Source: Thiohalocapsa sp963704155 (GTDB taxonomy: Bacteria > Pseudomonadota > Gammaproteobacteria > Chromatiales > Chromatiaceae). Taken from it: a stretch of 64,000 bases of DNA. Where the stretch lies: assembly GCA_963704155.1 (NCBI GenBank), contig CAVPHF010000043.1:248001-312000 (forward strand), given 5' to 3'. Each line of letters starts with the position of its first letter. The stretch's first letter is position 1. The notes beneath the pieces are model-generated. The model did not search any database. It was not told the origin of the DNA and saw only the letters and a list, made by a program, of their open reading frames with translations. Shown here in pieces: positions 54,571 to 62,769 of the stretch. A program made the position numbers and the translations under genes.

Positions 54571-54868
54571 TGCTCGATCCAGACCATCAGCAGGTTCATG
54601 GCATCGGCATCCCGTTGAAAGCGGTCGAGCACTCGATAGACTTCCGGATCATCATCGGCCACGCCCTTTCGCACGATGGTGTGAATGCTGCCGCGCCCGC
54701 CGTAGACCTTCTCGGGGTCGTCGAGGAAACGCAGCGACCAGCGGCCGAACATCCAATGCGGCTGCCATCCGATCCCGACGATGGGCCGATTGCGGGCGAT
54801 TGCCCGCGCCAACGCCTGGGTCATCTAGGCCTCGGAGCCGCTGACCAGACGCACATTGTCGAGGCGAA
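54571..54868 (-). pseudogene. C-terminal remnant of a glycine-betaine binding protein (ProX/OpuAC)
   Basis: DNVRLVSGSEA, a TAG stop, then MTQALARAIARNRPIVGIGW and QPHWMFGRWSLRFLDDPEKV followed by SIHTIVRKGVADDDPEVYRV and LDRFQRDADAMNLLMVWIE. This is the second lobe of an OpuAC-type binding protein, with the aromatic W of the betaine pocket (GWQPHWMF). The first lobe is missing and the next sequence belongs to another gene. An intact ProX exists at 61510. Confidence 0.65.
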
Positions 54869-55290
54869 GGTGATGATCACGAGGATCGCGAGCATCGAAG
54901 TCACCGCACTGAACGGGAAGTTCTCCAACAGCACGAACAAAGAGACCGGAATGTTCTCCTGCACCGCCTTGGCGATGCCGGTGATCGCGGCGATCAGCAC
55001 CAGCTGCGTACCGGTGTTCTGCGGGATGATGTCGAACACGTGATGCAGGCCGGCGTTGACCTGTTGGACACCAAGACCGAGTGAGGTCGCGACACCGAAC
55101 GAGGATGATGTTCATGGTGCCGACGAAGAGCGCGATGATGATCGCCGAGGTGAAGAACACCCAAGGATGTACATCGAGCTTGAACCACGCGGGTTGCTCT
55201 TGGTCGGCCGGGGTGCGGAGATCGTCCTGCCTCGTCGGACTCCTCTGTGGCGCGGCCCCGTCGCGGGACCGCAGACTGACATGGCCCGCG
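54869..55290 (-). pseudogene. remnants of a BCCT-family betaine/choline carrier
   Basis: The pieces appear in carrier order: FKLDVHPWVFFTSAIIIALF (first helix), then in another frame FGVATSLGLGVQQVNAGLHH (signature helix region), IPQNTGTQLVLIAAITGIA, and NIPVSLFVLLENFPFSAVTS with MLAILVIITF just before the substrate motif. At least two internal deletions remove most of the protein. The upstream edge runs into the stop of the mechanosensitive channel gene. It is followed by ProX and protease remnants. Confidence 0.6.
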
Positions 55291-56823
55291 TCAGCGCTTC
55301 GGCGGCGCGCGCATCCGGCGTTCCACACCGAGGCGAATGTCGCGCAGCGTCAAGCGCCGAGCAGGCCGGCGGCTGGCGACGCGTGCGGCATCCGCGGCAT
55401 CGAGTCGCTCCTTGACCACCGCGGCCAGTGATTCGGCCAGTTCCGGGCGCGCTGTGACTATGGCACGGATACAGTCGAGATCGACACGGATCAGGGTGAC
55501 ATCGGTCTTGGCGATGTACTCCAAGAAACTTGCATCGGTGGTCAACATGGTCGTCATGCCGAAGTGCTTACCTGGCCCCAAGGTCTCCACGACCTTGCGC
55601 GCGCCGTCCGGCAGGCGCACGGCCGTGTCGACGAGGCCGCCGGCAATGACATAGAAGGCATCACTGACGGCACCCTCGGCGAGCAGTACATGGCCGGTGT
55701 CGAAGTAGCGGTAGTTGCTGCGGCCGGCGATCTGCGCAACCTCCTCGTCGTTCAGCTTGCCGGCGATATCGAGGCTTTGCAGCGCCAGCGCGATGGTCGG
55801 CGGCTCGGCCGAGATCGTGTGGGCGCGGCGGGTGCGCATCTCTTGAACCTGCGGCGCCACTTCGATACCCGCCTCTTGGAGGCCGCGGTGGATCTCACGA
55901 AACAGCTCCTCGCGGCCGCGGAACATCGCCGGATAGTTCTTCAGATGCACCCAGACCATATAGCTGTAGGGCACGCTGGACGCGTCCGCCAGACGGACGA
56001 TCGGGTTCGGAAACTTCAGCACGCTCTCGCAGCGCATCGCGGCATCCAACAGCAGCGCGGTGGCGAACCGCGGAGCGATCTCCGCCGGGATCTTGACGAA
56101 GTACCAGGGTGCGTAAAGGTGATCCTCGGCGTGCAGGTTCTTGAACGATTCCCCGGCGAGACGCGAATTAGGAATCACCAGCGTCGCATTATCCCAACCC
56201 CGCAACCGTGTCGCTCGCCAATTCAGGTCCACTACTTGTCCGAGCGTACCGTCGTTCAGCTCGATCCAATCGCCGATGCGAAACGGCGCCTCGAGCCCGA
56301 GCGCAACGCCCGAAAACAGGTCACCCAGCGTGCGCTGCAAGGCCAGACCGAGCACCGCGGCGGCGACACCGGTCGAGACCCAGACACCGGCGAATGAATA
56401 GCCCGCCTGCCACAGAAACAGCGCAAGACCGACGAACAAGAACACGCCATAGATGAGGCCGATGATCAGCTTCGGCACCCGCTCGCCGACATCCTGCTCC
56501 GAGCGCAACGCCAATGAGACCTCGATCAAACGCGCCAAGGCCCAGGCCGCCGCCAAAAAAGCGCCCAGCAGCGTCAACTGGCGCAGCGCCGGATCGAGTT
56601 GGACGGCCCCGGCAAGATGGTTTGCGAAGCGCGCGAGACTGCCGGCGACGAGCGCCAGCACCGGAAGCAAGAGCACGTCGAGCGCCGCGGTCAAGCGCGG
56701 AAAGTGATCCGCCAGTGGACGTTCACCGACAACCTTTGTGCCGATGCGCCAGAGCGCGAACAACACCAGAGCGGCCAGCAGCAGATGCCAATAGTCAGTC
56801 AGCTTATCGAGTAACAGGGGCAT
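55291..56823 (-). CDS. MscS-family channel with C-terminal cyclic-nucleotide-binding domain
   Basis: A 510-residue protein: several N-terminal helices, then the MscS core with pore helix (YSFAGVWVSTGVAAAVLGLA, LQRTLGDLFSGVALGLEAPF), beta domain (IGDWIELNDGTLGQVVDLNW, TLVIPNSRLAGESFKN) and, after about residue 350, a cNMP-binding domain (YRYFDTGHVLLAEGAVSDAF, KVVETLGPGKHFGMTTMLTT). These are bCNG-type channels gated or tuned by nucleotide and not primarily by tension. In place of RAA, GARKV suggests weaker or different ligand use. Its neighbours are betaine transport genes. Confidence 0.9.
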   Translation of the reverse strand: MPLLLDKLTDYWHLLLAALVLFALWRIGTKVVGERPLADHFPRLTAALDVLLLPVLALVAGSLARFANHLAGAVQLDPALRQLTLLGAFLAAAWALARLIEVSLALRSEQDVGERVPKLIIGLIYGVFLFVGLALFLWQAGYSFAGVWVSTGVAAAVLGLALQRTLGDLFSGVALGLEAPFRIGDWIELNDGTLGQVVDLNWRATRLRGWDNATLVIPNSRLAGESFKNLHAEDHLYAPWYFVKIPAEIAPRFATALLLDAAMRCESVLKFPNPIVRLADASSVPYSYMVWVHLKNYPAMFRGREELFREIHRGLQEAGIEVAPQVQEMRTRRAHTISAEPPTIALALQSLDIAGKLNDEEVAQIAGRSNYRYFDTGHVLLAEGAVSDAFYVIAGGLVDTAVRLPDGARKVVETLGPGKHFGMTTMLTTDASFLEYIAKTDVTLIRVDLDCIRAIVTARPELAESLAAVVKERLDAADAARVASRRPARRLTLRDIRLGVERRMRAPPKR

Positions 56824-57033
56824 TGCGCCGGCTCCGAGCGTGAGCGTGCGTTGCGGTGATCTAGGCGATGACGCTGGATGCGCCGGAGACTAACACAGCC
56901 CCCGAACGGCCTGAGCCGGCACCACTCGGAGTTGCCCTACAACAACAAGGCAGCGTATCTTGAAAACCACTCGTTGCGCGGCCGCAACGAGAACAACCCT
57001 TGTTGAGGAACCCACATCCACGATAGGTCGCCT

Positions 57034-58474
57034 ATGACTTCCATTCCGCCGCATGTCGCGGGCCAGCCCGCAAATACCCGCTACTTCACGCCAGCGCTTG
57101 CCGCCGCCGCACTCACCGTGATCGTCCTAACCGCAGCTGCCCCGGCGCAGGCCGCGACCGCTGACCAGGCCGCGCTGGAACGCCGCGTTGCAGAGCTTCA
57201 GCGGGAACTCGATCGCACCAAGGCCGAGCTTGCCGAGGCCAAGACGCAGGCCGCCGAGGCCAACGAACAGGCCTCCGCCGCGCAAGCCGAACTTGCCGCG
57301 AGCGAACCACCGGCGGCGGACAAGATCCGACTGGGCCCGGTCACGGTCGGCGGCGCCATCCGCGCCAACTACGTCCTCGGCGACTACCCGAACGGCGGCG
57401 ACGGCCCATCGCGCGGCGGCAACGGCGGTAACTTCGAACTCGACACCTTCTTTATCAACATCGACCTCGACTACAAGCAGTTGGTCGGCAAGTTTCAATA
57501 CCGTTGGTACAACGGCTACAACTTCCTGCACACGGGCTGGCTCGGCTGGGACTTCGACAACGGCAGCCAGGTTCAGGTGGGCGTCAACCGCGTACCCTTC
57601 GGGCCAGGTCCCTATGGCGTATCGCAAAGCTGGTTCTTCGACCAGCACTACTATGTCGGTCTCGCGGACGACATGGATCTCGGCATCAAGTACGTCACCA
57701 GCCTCGGCGACTGGGACCTGGACTTCGCCTACTACAACCGCAGCGAGTGGAACGGCAACGGTACCAGCCAGGACAGCGCCCGTTACAGCTACGATGCGGT
57801 CGTCTGGGACTCCGCGCTGGAGCCCAACGGTGACGTGGTCGGCGCGCTACCCAACGGCTTCGAAGAGCGCAACCAGTTCAACATTCGCGCCATCTACGGT
57901 TTCGACGACATCACCGTCCCGACTGAGCTCGGCGTCTCGCTGCAATACGGCCAACTCAAAGGCCGCCGTGCCGATGACGGCGACCACTGGGCGGCCTCGG
58001 TGCATATGAAGAACACATGGAACAACTGGCTGCTGGCAACGCAGCTGACGCGCTATAAGTACAACATCGACGACGACAACCTGCTCGGCACCGACGAACT
58101 GCTGCCCATGGGCGCCTTCGACTTCGCCTGGCCGGTCGCCACCGACGCTTGGATTCCGGCCGTGTCGCTAAGCTATCTGTACGAGACCAACCAGCATCCC
58201 CTGGCTCGACTCGGTGCGCCCCTACGTCGAGTACAGCAACATCATCAAGACTGACAAGGACTTCAACGACAGCCAGTTGGCCATCGTCGGTGCAGCCTGG
58301 GCCCGTCAGGGTTGGTACATCTACACCGACCTGGCGTTCTCGGACGGTAACTACTTCGTCGGCAACAAGGGCGACAATTACGGCAACATCTACGACGGTG
58401 TCGGCGACTTCGGCGTCGACGGCAACAACGAGTGGAACTACCGCTTCAACATCAACTTCGGCTATTACTTCTAG
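57034..58474 (+). pseudogene. outer-membrane porin (phosphate-selective/OprP-like barrel), one frameshift
   Basis: About 480 residues if corrected. Signal peptide (LTVIVLTAAAPAQA), a coiled coil (about 45-90, ALERRVAELQRELDRTKAEL), then the barrel starting GPVTVGGAIRANYVLGDYPN and ending in the second frame NNEWNYRFNINFGYYF with the terminal Phe of porins. The break at about 58205 is one extra C in 'catcccctgg'; removing it gives HPWLDSVRPYVEY. The homopolymer makes a read error likely and the gene functional in the cell. Confidence 0.8.
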
Positions 58475-58866
58475 CCGCGCTGGGCGACTTGCGGTTTGAC
58501 ATGTCGCAGACCGGTCCTTAGCCTCAAGTATTGGCCGGGGTCCACCCGGCCAATTCGCCCGCCCGTTCGGCCGGAGAATTTCGGAAGGCCTTCGCTTTCC
58601 ACCCGGTGCCTTGGACGCCAAGCGTCCTGGACACTGGCCAAATCGCCCTCGGCTAGCAGCGACGGGCGGTCTCACTGCAACGCGGCAGCGGCCCTATCGC
58701 CGCCGCGCTGCTGCTCGATAGACGACAGCATCGAAACGGACCGACCTTCGCAGCAGGCCATCTCTTCAAGGTCCGGCACGGGCATCACGAGGTCCCCACC
58801 CAGCGCGATCCGCTGTCGTCGCCAACCGGAGCGCATCCAGGTCGTAAGCGGATGCGAGCACATGAC
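58475..58866. other. intergenic region between porin and proV
   Basis: About 390 bases, no supported gene. It contains the perfect hairpin at 58530-58554. The remainder is GC-rich with no -35/-10 pair I would name with confidence. Confidence 0.45.
58530..58554. terminator. strong hairpin after porin gene, possible terminator
   Basis: ATTGGCCGGG, a five-base loop, then CCCGGCCAAT: a perfect 10-bp stem 56 nt after the porin stop. No T tract follows on either strand, so intrinsic termination is not proven; it may protect the transcript end. Confidence 0.45.
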
Positions 58867-60057
58867 ATGCAAGACAAAGTCGTTGTCGAGAACCTGTACA
58901 AGGTCTTCGGCAACCAACCGGAAGAGGCTCTGCGCCTGCTCCGCGAGGGCGTCGACAAGAACGACATCTTCGATCGCACGGGGCAGACCGTTGGCGTCTG
59001 CGACGCCAGCTTTTCCATCCGCCAAGGCGAGATCTTCGTCATCATGGGCCTGTCCGGCTCCGGCAAGTCCACCATGGTGCGGCTGCTGAACCGGCTGATC
59101 GAGCCCAGTGCCGGCAAGGTCATCGTCGATGGCCGCGACATCGCCGCGATCAGCGACGACGAGCTCTTGGAGCTGCGGCGTCGCGACATGAGCATGGTGT
59201 TTCAGTCCTTCGCGCTGATGCCGCATCTCACCGTCGGGCAGAATGCCGCCTTCGGCCTCGAGCTGGCCGGTACCGATCTGGCCGAGCGCGAAAAACGGGC
59301 GCTGGCGGCGCTTGAGCAGGTCGGTCTCGAGGCCTGGGCCGATAGCTACCCCGACGAGCTCTCCGGCGGCATGCAACAACGCGTCGGGCTGGCCCGCGCG
59401 CTGGCCAATGACCCGTCGGTGATGCTGATGGACGAGGCCTTCTCCGCCCTCGACCCGCTGATCCGCAGCGAGATGCAGGAAGAGCTGCTCAAACTCCAGG
59501 AGAACAGCAGCCGCACCATCGTCTTTATCTCCCACGACCTCGACGAGGCCATGCGCATCGGCGACCGCATCGCCATCATGGAGGGCGGACGGGTCGTGCA
59601 GGTGGGTACCCCGGACGACATTCTGCGCAACCCCGCCGACGACTATGTGCGCTCGTTCTTCCGCGGCGTCGACGTGGCGGCGGTCTACAAGGCCGGCGAC
59701 ATCGCGCGCAAGACTCAGGTGACGGTCATCGAACGCCACGATGACGGCATGCGTGCCGCGCTCGCCCGATTGCGCGAACACGACCGCGAGTTCGGCTACG
59801 TGGTCGACATGGGCCAACGCTTCCACGGCGTGGTGTCGCTGGACTCCCTGAAGCAGGAGCTGCGGCAGTCGGAGCCGCGCCTGAGCCACGCCTTCCTCGC
59901 CGACGTGCCGGCCCTCCCCGCGGACACCGCCGTCAGCGATCTGCTCGGCACCGTCGCCGGCAGCCCCTGCGGCGTGCCGGTGATCAATGAGCAGAGACAG
60001 TACCTAGGCGTCATCACCAAGGCGAGCCTGCTCGAAACCCTGGATCGGGACTCCTGA
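58867..60057 (+). CDS. proV: glycine betaine/L-proline ABC transporter, ATP-binding subunit
   Basis: A 396-residue ATPase. Walker A GLSGSGKSTMVRLLN, Q-loop SMVFQSFALMPH, signature DELSGGMQQRVGLARALAND, Walker B PSVMLMDEAFSALDP and H-loop FISHDLDEAMRIGDRIAIME, then a tandem CBS module (residues about 280-396) that senses ionic strength in OpuA-type systems. ATG 58867 is the family start (QDKVVVENLYKVFG); 58852 is possible. First gene of proVWX. Confidence 0.95.
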   Translation: MQDKVVVENLYKVFGNQPEEALRLLREGVDKNDIFDRTGQTVGVCDASFSIRQGEIFVIMGLSGSGKSTMVRLLNRLIEPSAGKVIVDGRDIAAISDDELLELRRRDMSMVFQSFALMPHLTVGQNAAFGLELAGTDLAEREKRALAALEQVGLEAWADSYPDELSGGMQQRVGLARALANDPSVMLMDEAFSALDPLIRSEMQEELLKLQENSSRTIVFISHDLDEAMRIGDRIAIMEGGRVVQVGTPDDILRNPADDYVRSFFRGVDVAAVYKAGDIARKTQVTVIERHDDGMRAALARLREHDREFGYVVDMGQRFHGVVSLDSLKQELRQSEPRLSHAFLADVPALPADTAVSDLLGTVAGSPCGVPVINEQRQYLGVITKASLLETLDRDS

Positions 60058-60058
60058 C

Positions 60059-61225
60059 ATGGCCAAGGACAACAGCAATCCCTGGGCGACACCCAGCGCC
60101 GATGCGCAAGCCCCGTCGTCCGTTGAACAAGGTAATCCATGGGCGAGTAGCGATACCCCATTGCCAGCTCCGGTGGGCGCGCAAGAAACACCCCCGGAGC
60201 CGGCCGGCACATCCAATCCCTGGGGCGCCTCCGGCGGCGCCGAGGAGACGCCCGGAGACTGGCTCGCGGGCAGCGGTGCCGGCGAGTCGACGGATGTGCC
60301 GCTCGATCTGCTGCATCCGTTCCAGGACGCGGTGGTCCCGCTCGGCGATTGGGTCGATACCGGCCTGGACTGGCTGGTGGCCAATTTCCGGCCGGTTTTT
60401 CAGGCGGTGCGCTGGCCTATCGACGGCACCCTCAGCGGCATAGAGTCGACGCTGCTGGCGGTGCCGGACGTGCTGATGGTGGCCATCATCGGCCTGCTCG
60501 CCTGGCAGGCGGGCGGGCGCCGGCTGGGCATTGGCGCCGTGTTGTCACTGATCACCATCGGCCTCATCGGCGCCTGGGCCGAGGCCATGGTGACCCTCTC
60601 GCTGGTGCTCACCTCGGTGTTCTTCTGCCTCGTCATCGGCCTGCCCACGGGCATCTGGCTGGCCCGCAGCGAGCGCGCCGCGGCCGTGGTCCGGCCGGTG
60701 CTCGATGCCATGCAGACCACCCCTGCCTTCGTCTATCTAGTCCCCGTGGTCATGCTCTTCGGCATCGGTAATGTGCCCGGGGTGGTGGTCACTATCATCT
60801 TCGCGCTGCCCCCGCTGATTCGGCTCACCAGCCTCGGTATTCGCCAAGTGCCGGCAGACCTGGTGGAGGCGGCGCGCTCCTTCGGCGCCTCCAAGCGGCA
60901 GTTGCTGTTCAAGGTGCAGCTGCCATTGGCCATGCCCACCATCATGGCCGGCGTCAACCAGACCCTGATGCTGGCGCTGTCGATGGTGGTGATCGCGTCC
61001 ATGATTGCCGTCGGCGGGCTCGGGCAGATGGTGCTGCGCGGCATCGGCCGGCTGGACATGGGGCTGGCCACCATCGGCGGCGTCGGCATCGTGCTGCTCG
61101 CCATCATCCTCGACCGCATGACGCAGGCCTTCGGGCAGTCAGACCGCGACCGCTCCACGCGCCATTGGTACCAATCGGGGCCCGCCGGACTGGTGCTGAG
61201 CCTGTTCGCACGCCGGGGTGGCTAG
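60059..61225 (+). CDS. proW: glycine betaine/L-proline ABC transporter, permease
   Basis: A 388-residue permease starting one base after the proV stop. The first 75 residues are a cytoplasmic low-complexity tail with three NPW repeats (SNPWATP, GNPWASS, SNPWGAS). The membrane domain has helices from about 135 and the EAA-like loop (VEAARSFGASKRQLLFKVQL) contacting ProV, then VVIASMIAVGGLGQMVL. The layout matches ProW with its long N-terminal extension. Forms the channel for betaine uptake. Confidence 0.95.
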   Translation: MAKDNSNPWATPSADAQAPSSVEQGNPWASSDTPLPAPVGAQETPPEPAGTSNPWGASGGAEETPGDWLAGSGAGESTDVPLDLLHPFQDAVVPLGDWVDTGLDWLVANFRPVFQAVRWPIDGTLSGIESTLLAVPDVLMVAIIGLLAWQAGGRRLGIGAVLSLITIGLIGAWAEAMVTLSLVLTSVFFCLVIGLPTGIWLARSERAAAVVRPVLDAMQTTPAFVYLVPVVMLFGIGNVPGVVVTIIFALPPLIRLTSLGIRQVPADLVEAARSFGASKRQLLFKVQLPLAMPTIMAGVNQTLMLALSMVVIASMIAVGGLGQMVLRGIGRLDMGLATIGGVGIVLLAIILDRMTQAFGQSDRDRSTRHWYQSGPAGLVLSLFARRGG

Positions 61226-61299
61226 CTTTCGCCGCTTCTAGCGAGGCTGCGCCTCAGACCGCCGAGTCATGGTCCCGATGGTTAGGCCAGCACACTGAT

Positions 61300-61400
61300 C
61301 GTTGTCGTTTTCGTTGTCGTTGTCGTTGTCGTAATCGAAACTTCCCCCAGCTCGAAGCACGAGAACGAGAACGAGAACGAGAACGAGAACGAGAACGAGA
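61300..61400. repeat. hexanucleotide inverted repeat between proW and proX
   Basis: The left arm has CGTTGT units (61300-61335, with variants) and the right arm seven perfect ACGAGA units (61359-61400). The complement of the right arm is TCTCGT, so the arms pair at five of six positions per unit, giving a long imperfect hairpin around a short centre. The right arm is a pure microsatellite and may change length. It stands 75 nt after proW and about 110 nt before proX. Confidence 0.8.
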
Positions 61401-61509
61401 AACTTGACTTATCTGCAAGCATTCTGCGCATTCAAGCAATCTAGTCCGGCCTCGACAGATGTTCAGGCCCGACCGCTACCCAACACACACACCCAATCGA
61501 GACCGACGT

Positions 61510-62526
61510 ATGAACCAACGAGTCGACCTACGAACCCGCCTTCGCGCCGCGCTGTTTTCCGCCATCGCCCTCGGCACGGCAACCGCCTTCGCCGTCGACC
61601 AGCCCGGCGCCGGCGTCGAGGTGCAACCACTGAAGAGCTCGATCGCCGAGGAGACCTTCCAGACCCTGTTGGTCATGAAGGCGCTGGAAGAACTGGGTTA
61701 TGAGGTCGAGGATATTAAGGAGATCGAATACGCGGCCGGTCACGTCGCGGTCGCCAACGGCGATGCCACCTTTATGGCCGATCACTGGAATCCACTGCAC
61801 GTCGACTTCTACGAAGAAGCGGGTGGCGATGCCAAGCTCTACCGCGAAGGCATTTACTCCTCCGGTTCTCTACAAGGTTATCTAATCGACAAGGTGACCG
61901 CGGATAAGCATGGCATCACCAACATCGAGCAGTTTAAGGACCCCAAGATCGCGAAGCTGTTCGACACCAAGGGCGACGGCAAGGCCGATCTCGCCGGCTG
62001 CACCCCCGGTTGGGGCTGCGAGAAGGTCATCGAGCATCACCTCGACGCCTACGGCCTGCGCGACAGCATCACCCACAATCAGGGCAGCTACTCGGCCGTG
62101 ATGGCGGACACCATCGCCCGTTATCAGCAGGGCGAACCCATCTTCTATTACACCTGGACGCCCTATTGGATCAGCGGCGTGCTGGTTCCGGGTAAGGATG
62201 TGATCTGGCTACAGGTCCCTTTCAGCGCCTTGCCCGGCGAACGCAAGGATGTCGACACCTCGCTGCCGGATGGCTCCAACTACGGCTTCCAGGCCAACAC
62301 CCAGCACATCATCGCCAACCGCGAATGGGTCGAGGCCAATCCGGCAGCCGCCAAATTGTTCGCGATCATGGAGGTCAGCAACAACGACATCAGCACCCAG
62401 AACTTGGCGATGCGGGACGGCGAAGACAGCGCCAAAGACATCGAGCGCCATGCCGACGCCTGGATCGCTGCCAATCGCGAGACCTTCGACGGTTGGCTGG
62501 AACAGGCGCGCGCGGCTGCAAAGTAA
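61510..62526 (+). CDS. proX: glycine betaine-binding periplasmic protein
   Basis: A 338-residue binding protein: signal peptide (LRAALFSAIALGTATAFA), then GAGVEVQPLKSSIAEETFQT, ATFMADHWNPLHVDFYEEAG, GCTPGWGCEKVIEHHLDAYG and FYYTWTPYWISGVLVPGKDV, carrying the aromatic residues of the betaine pocket (W, Y, W). ATG 61510 puts the signal at the N-terminus; the frame upstream to 61459 is not family-like. It is separated from proW by the hexanucleotide repeat, which may tune its expression relative to proVW. Confidence 0.94.
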   Translation: MNQRVDLRTRLRAALFSAIALGTATAFAVDQPGAGVEVQPLKSSIAEETFQTLLVMKALEELGYEVEDIKEIEYAAGHVAVANGDATFMADHWNPLHVDFYEEAGGDAKLYREGIYSSGSLQGYLIDKVTADKHGITNIEQFKDPKIAKLFDTKGDGKADLAGCTPGWGCEKVIEHHLDAYGLRDSITHNQGSYSAVMADTIARYQQGEPIFYYTWTPYWISGVLVPGKDVIWLQVPFSALPGERKDVDTSLPDGSNYGFQANTQHIIANREWVEANPAAAKLFAIMEVSNNDISTQNLAMRDGEDSAKDIERHADAWIAANRETFDGWLEQARAAAK

Positions 62527-62769
62527 CCGAACGCGGGCGGCGACGGCGGTCTGCTCTGGTTCCTTTGCACCGAGGCGACGAAAACTCGTTGGCTTCGTTT
62601 CGGTCTTGACTCAAGGTTGTGCCCTTCGCACAACGCGTGGTGGGGGTGTCCAGGCGGCTGGGCAAGACGCCAGCAGCAACGGGCCGCATAGATGGATCGG
62701 AGCGCCCGATATCCGTCCCTCCTCCCAGCGGCGCAGCAGGCCGGTTTCGTCGCGCCCGGCGTCGGCAGC

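Noticed and set aside
61300..61400. Hexanucleotide repeats as a CRISPR array
   Set aside because: The units are six bases and contiguous, with no spacers and no cas genes.
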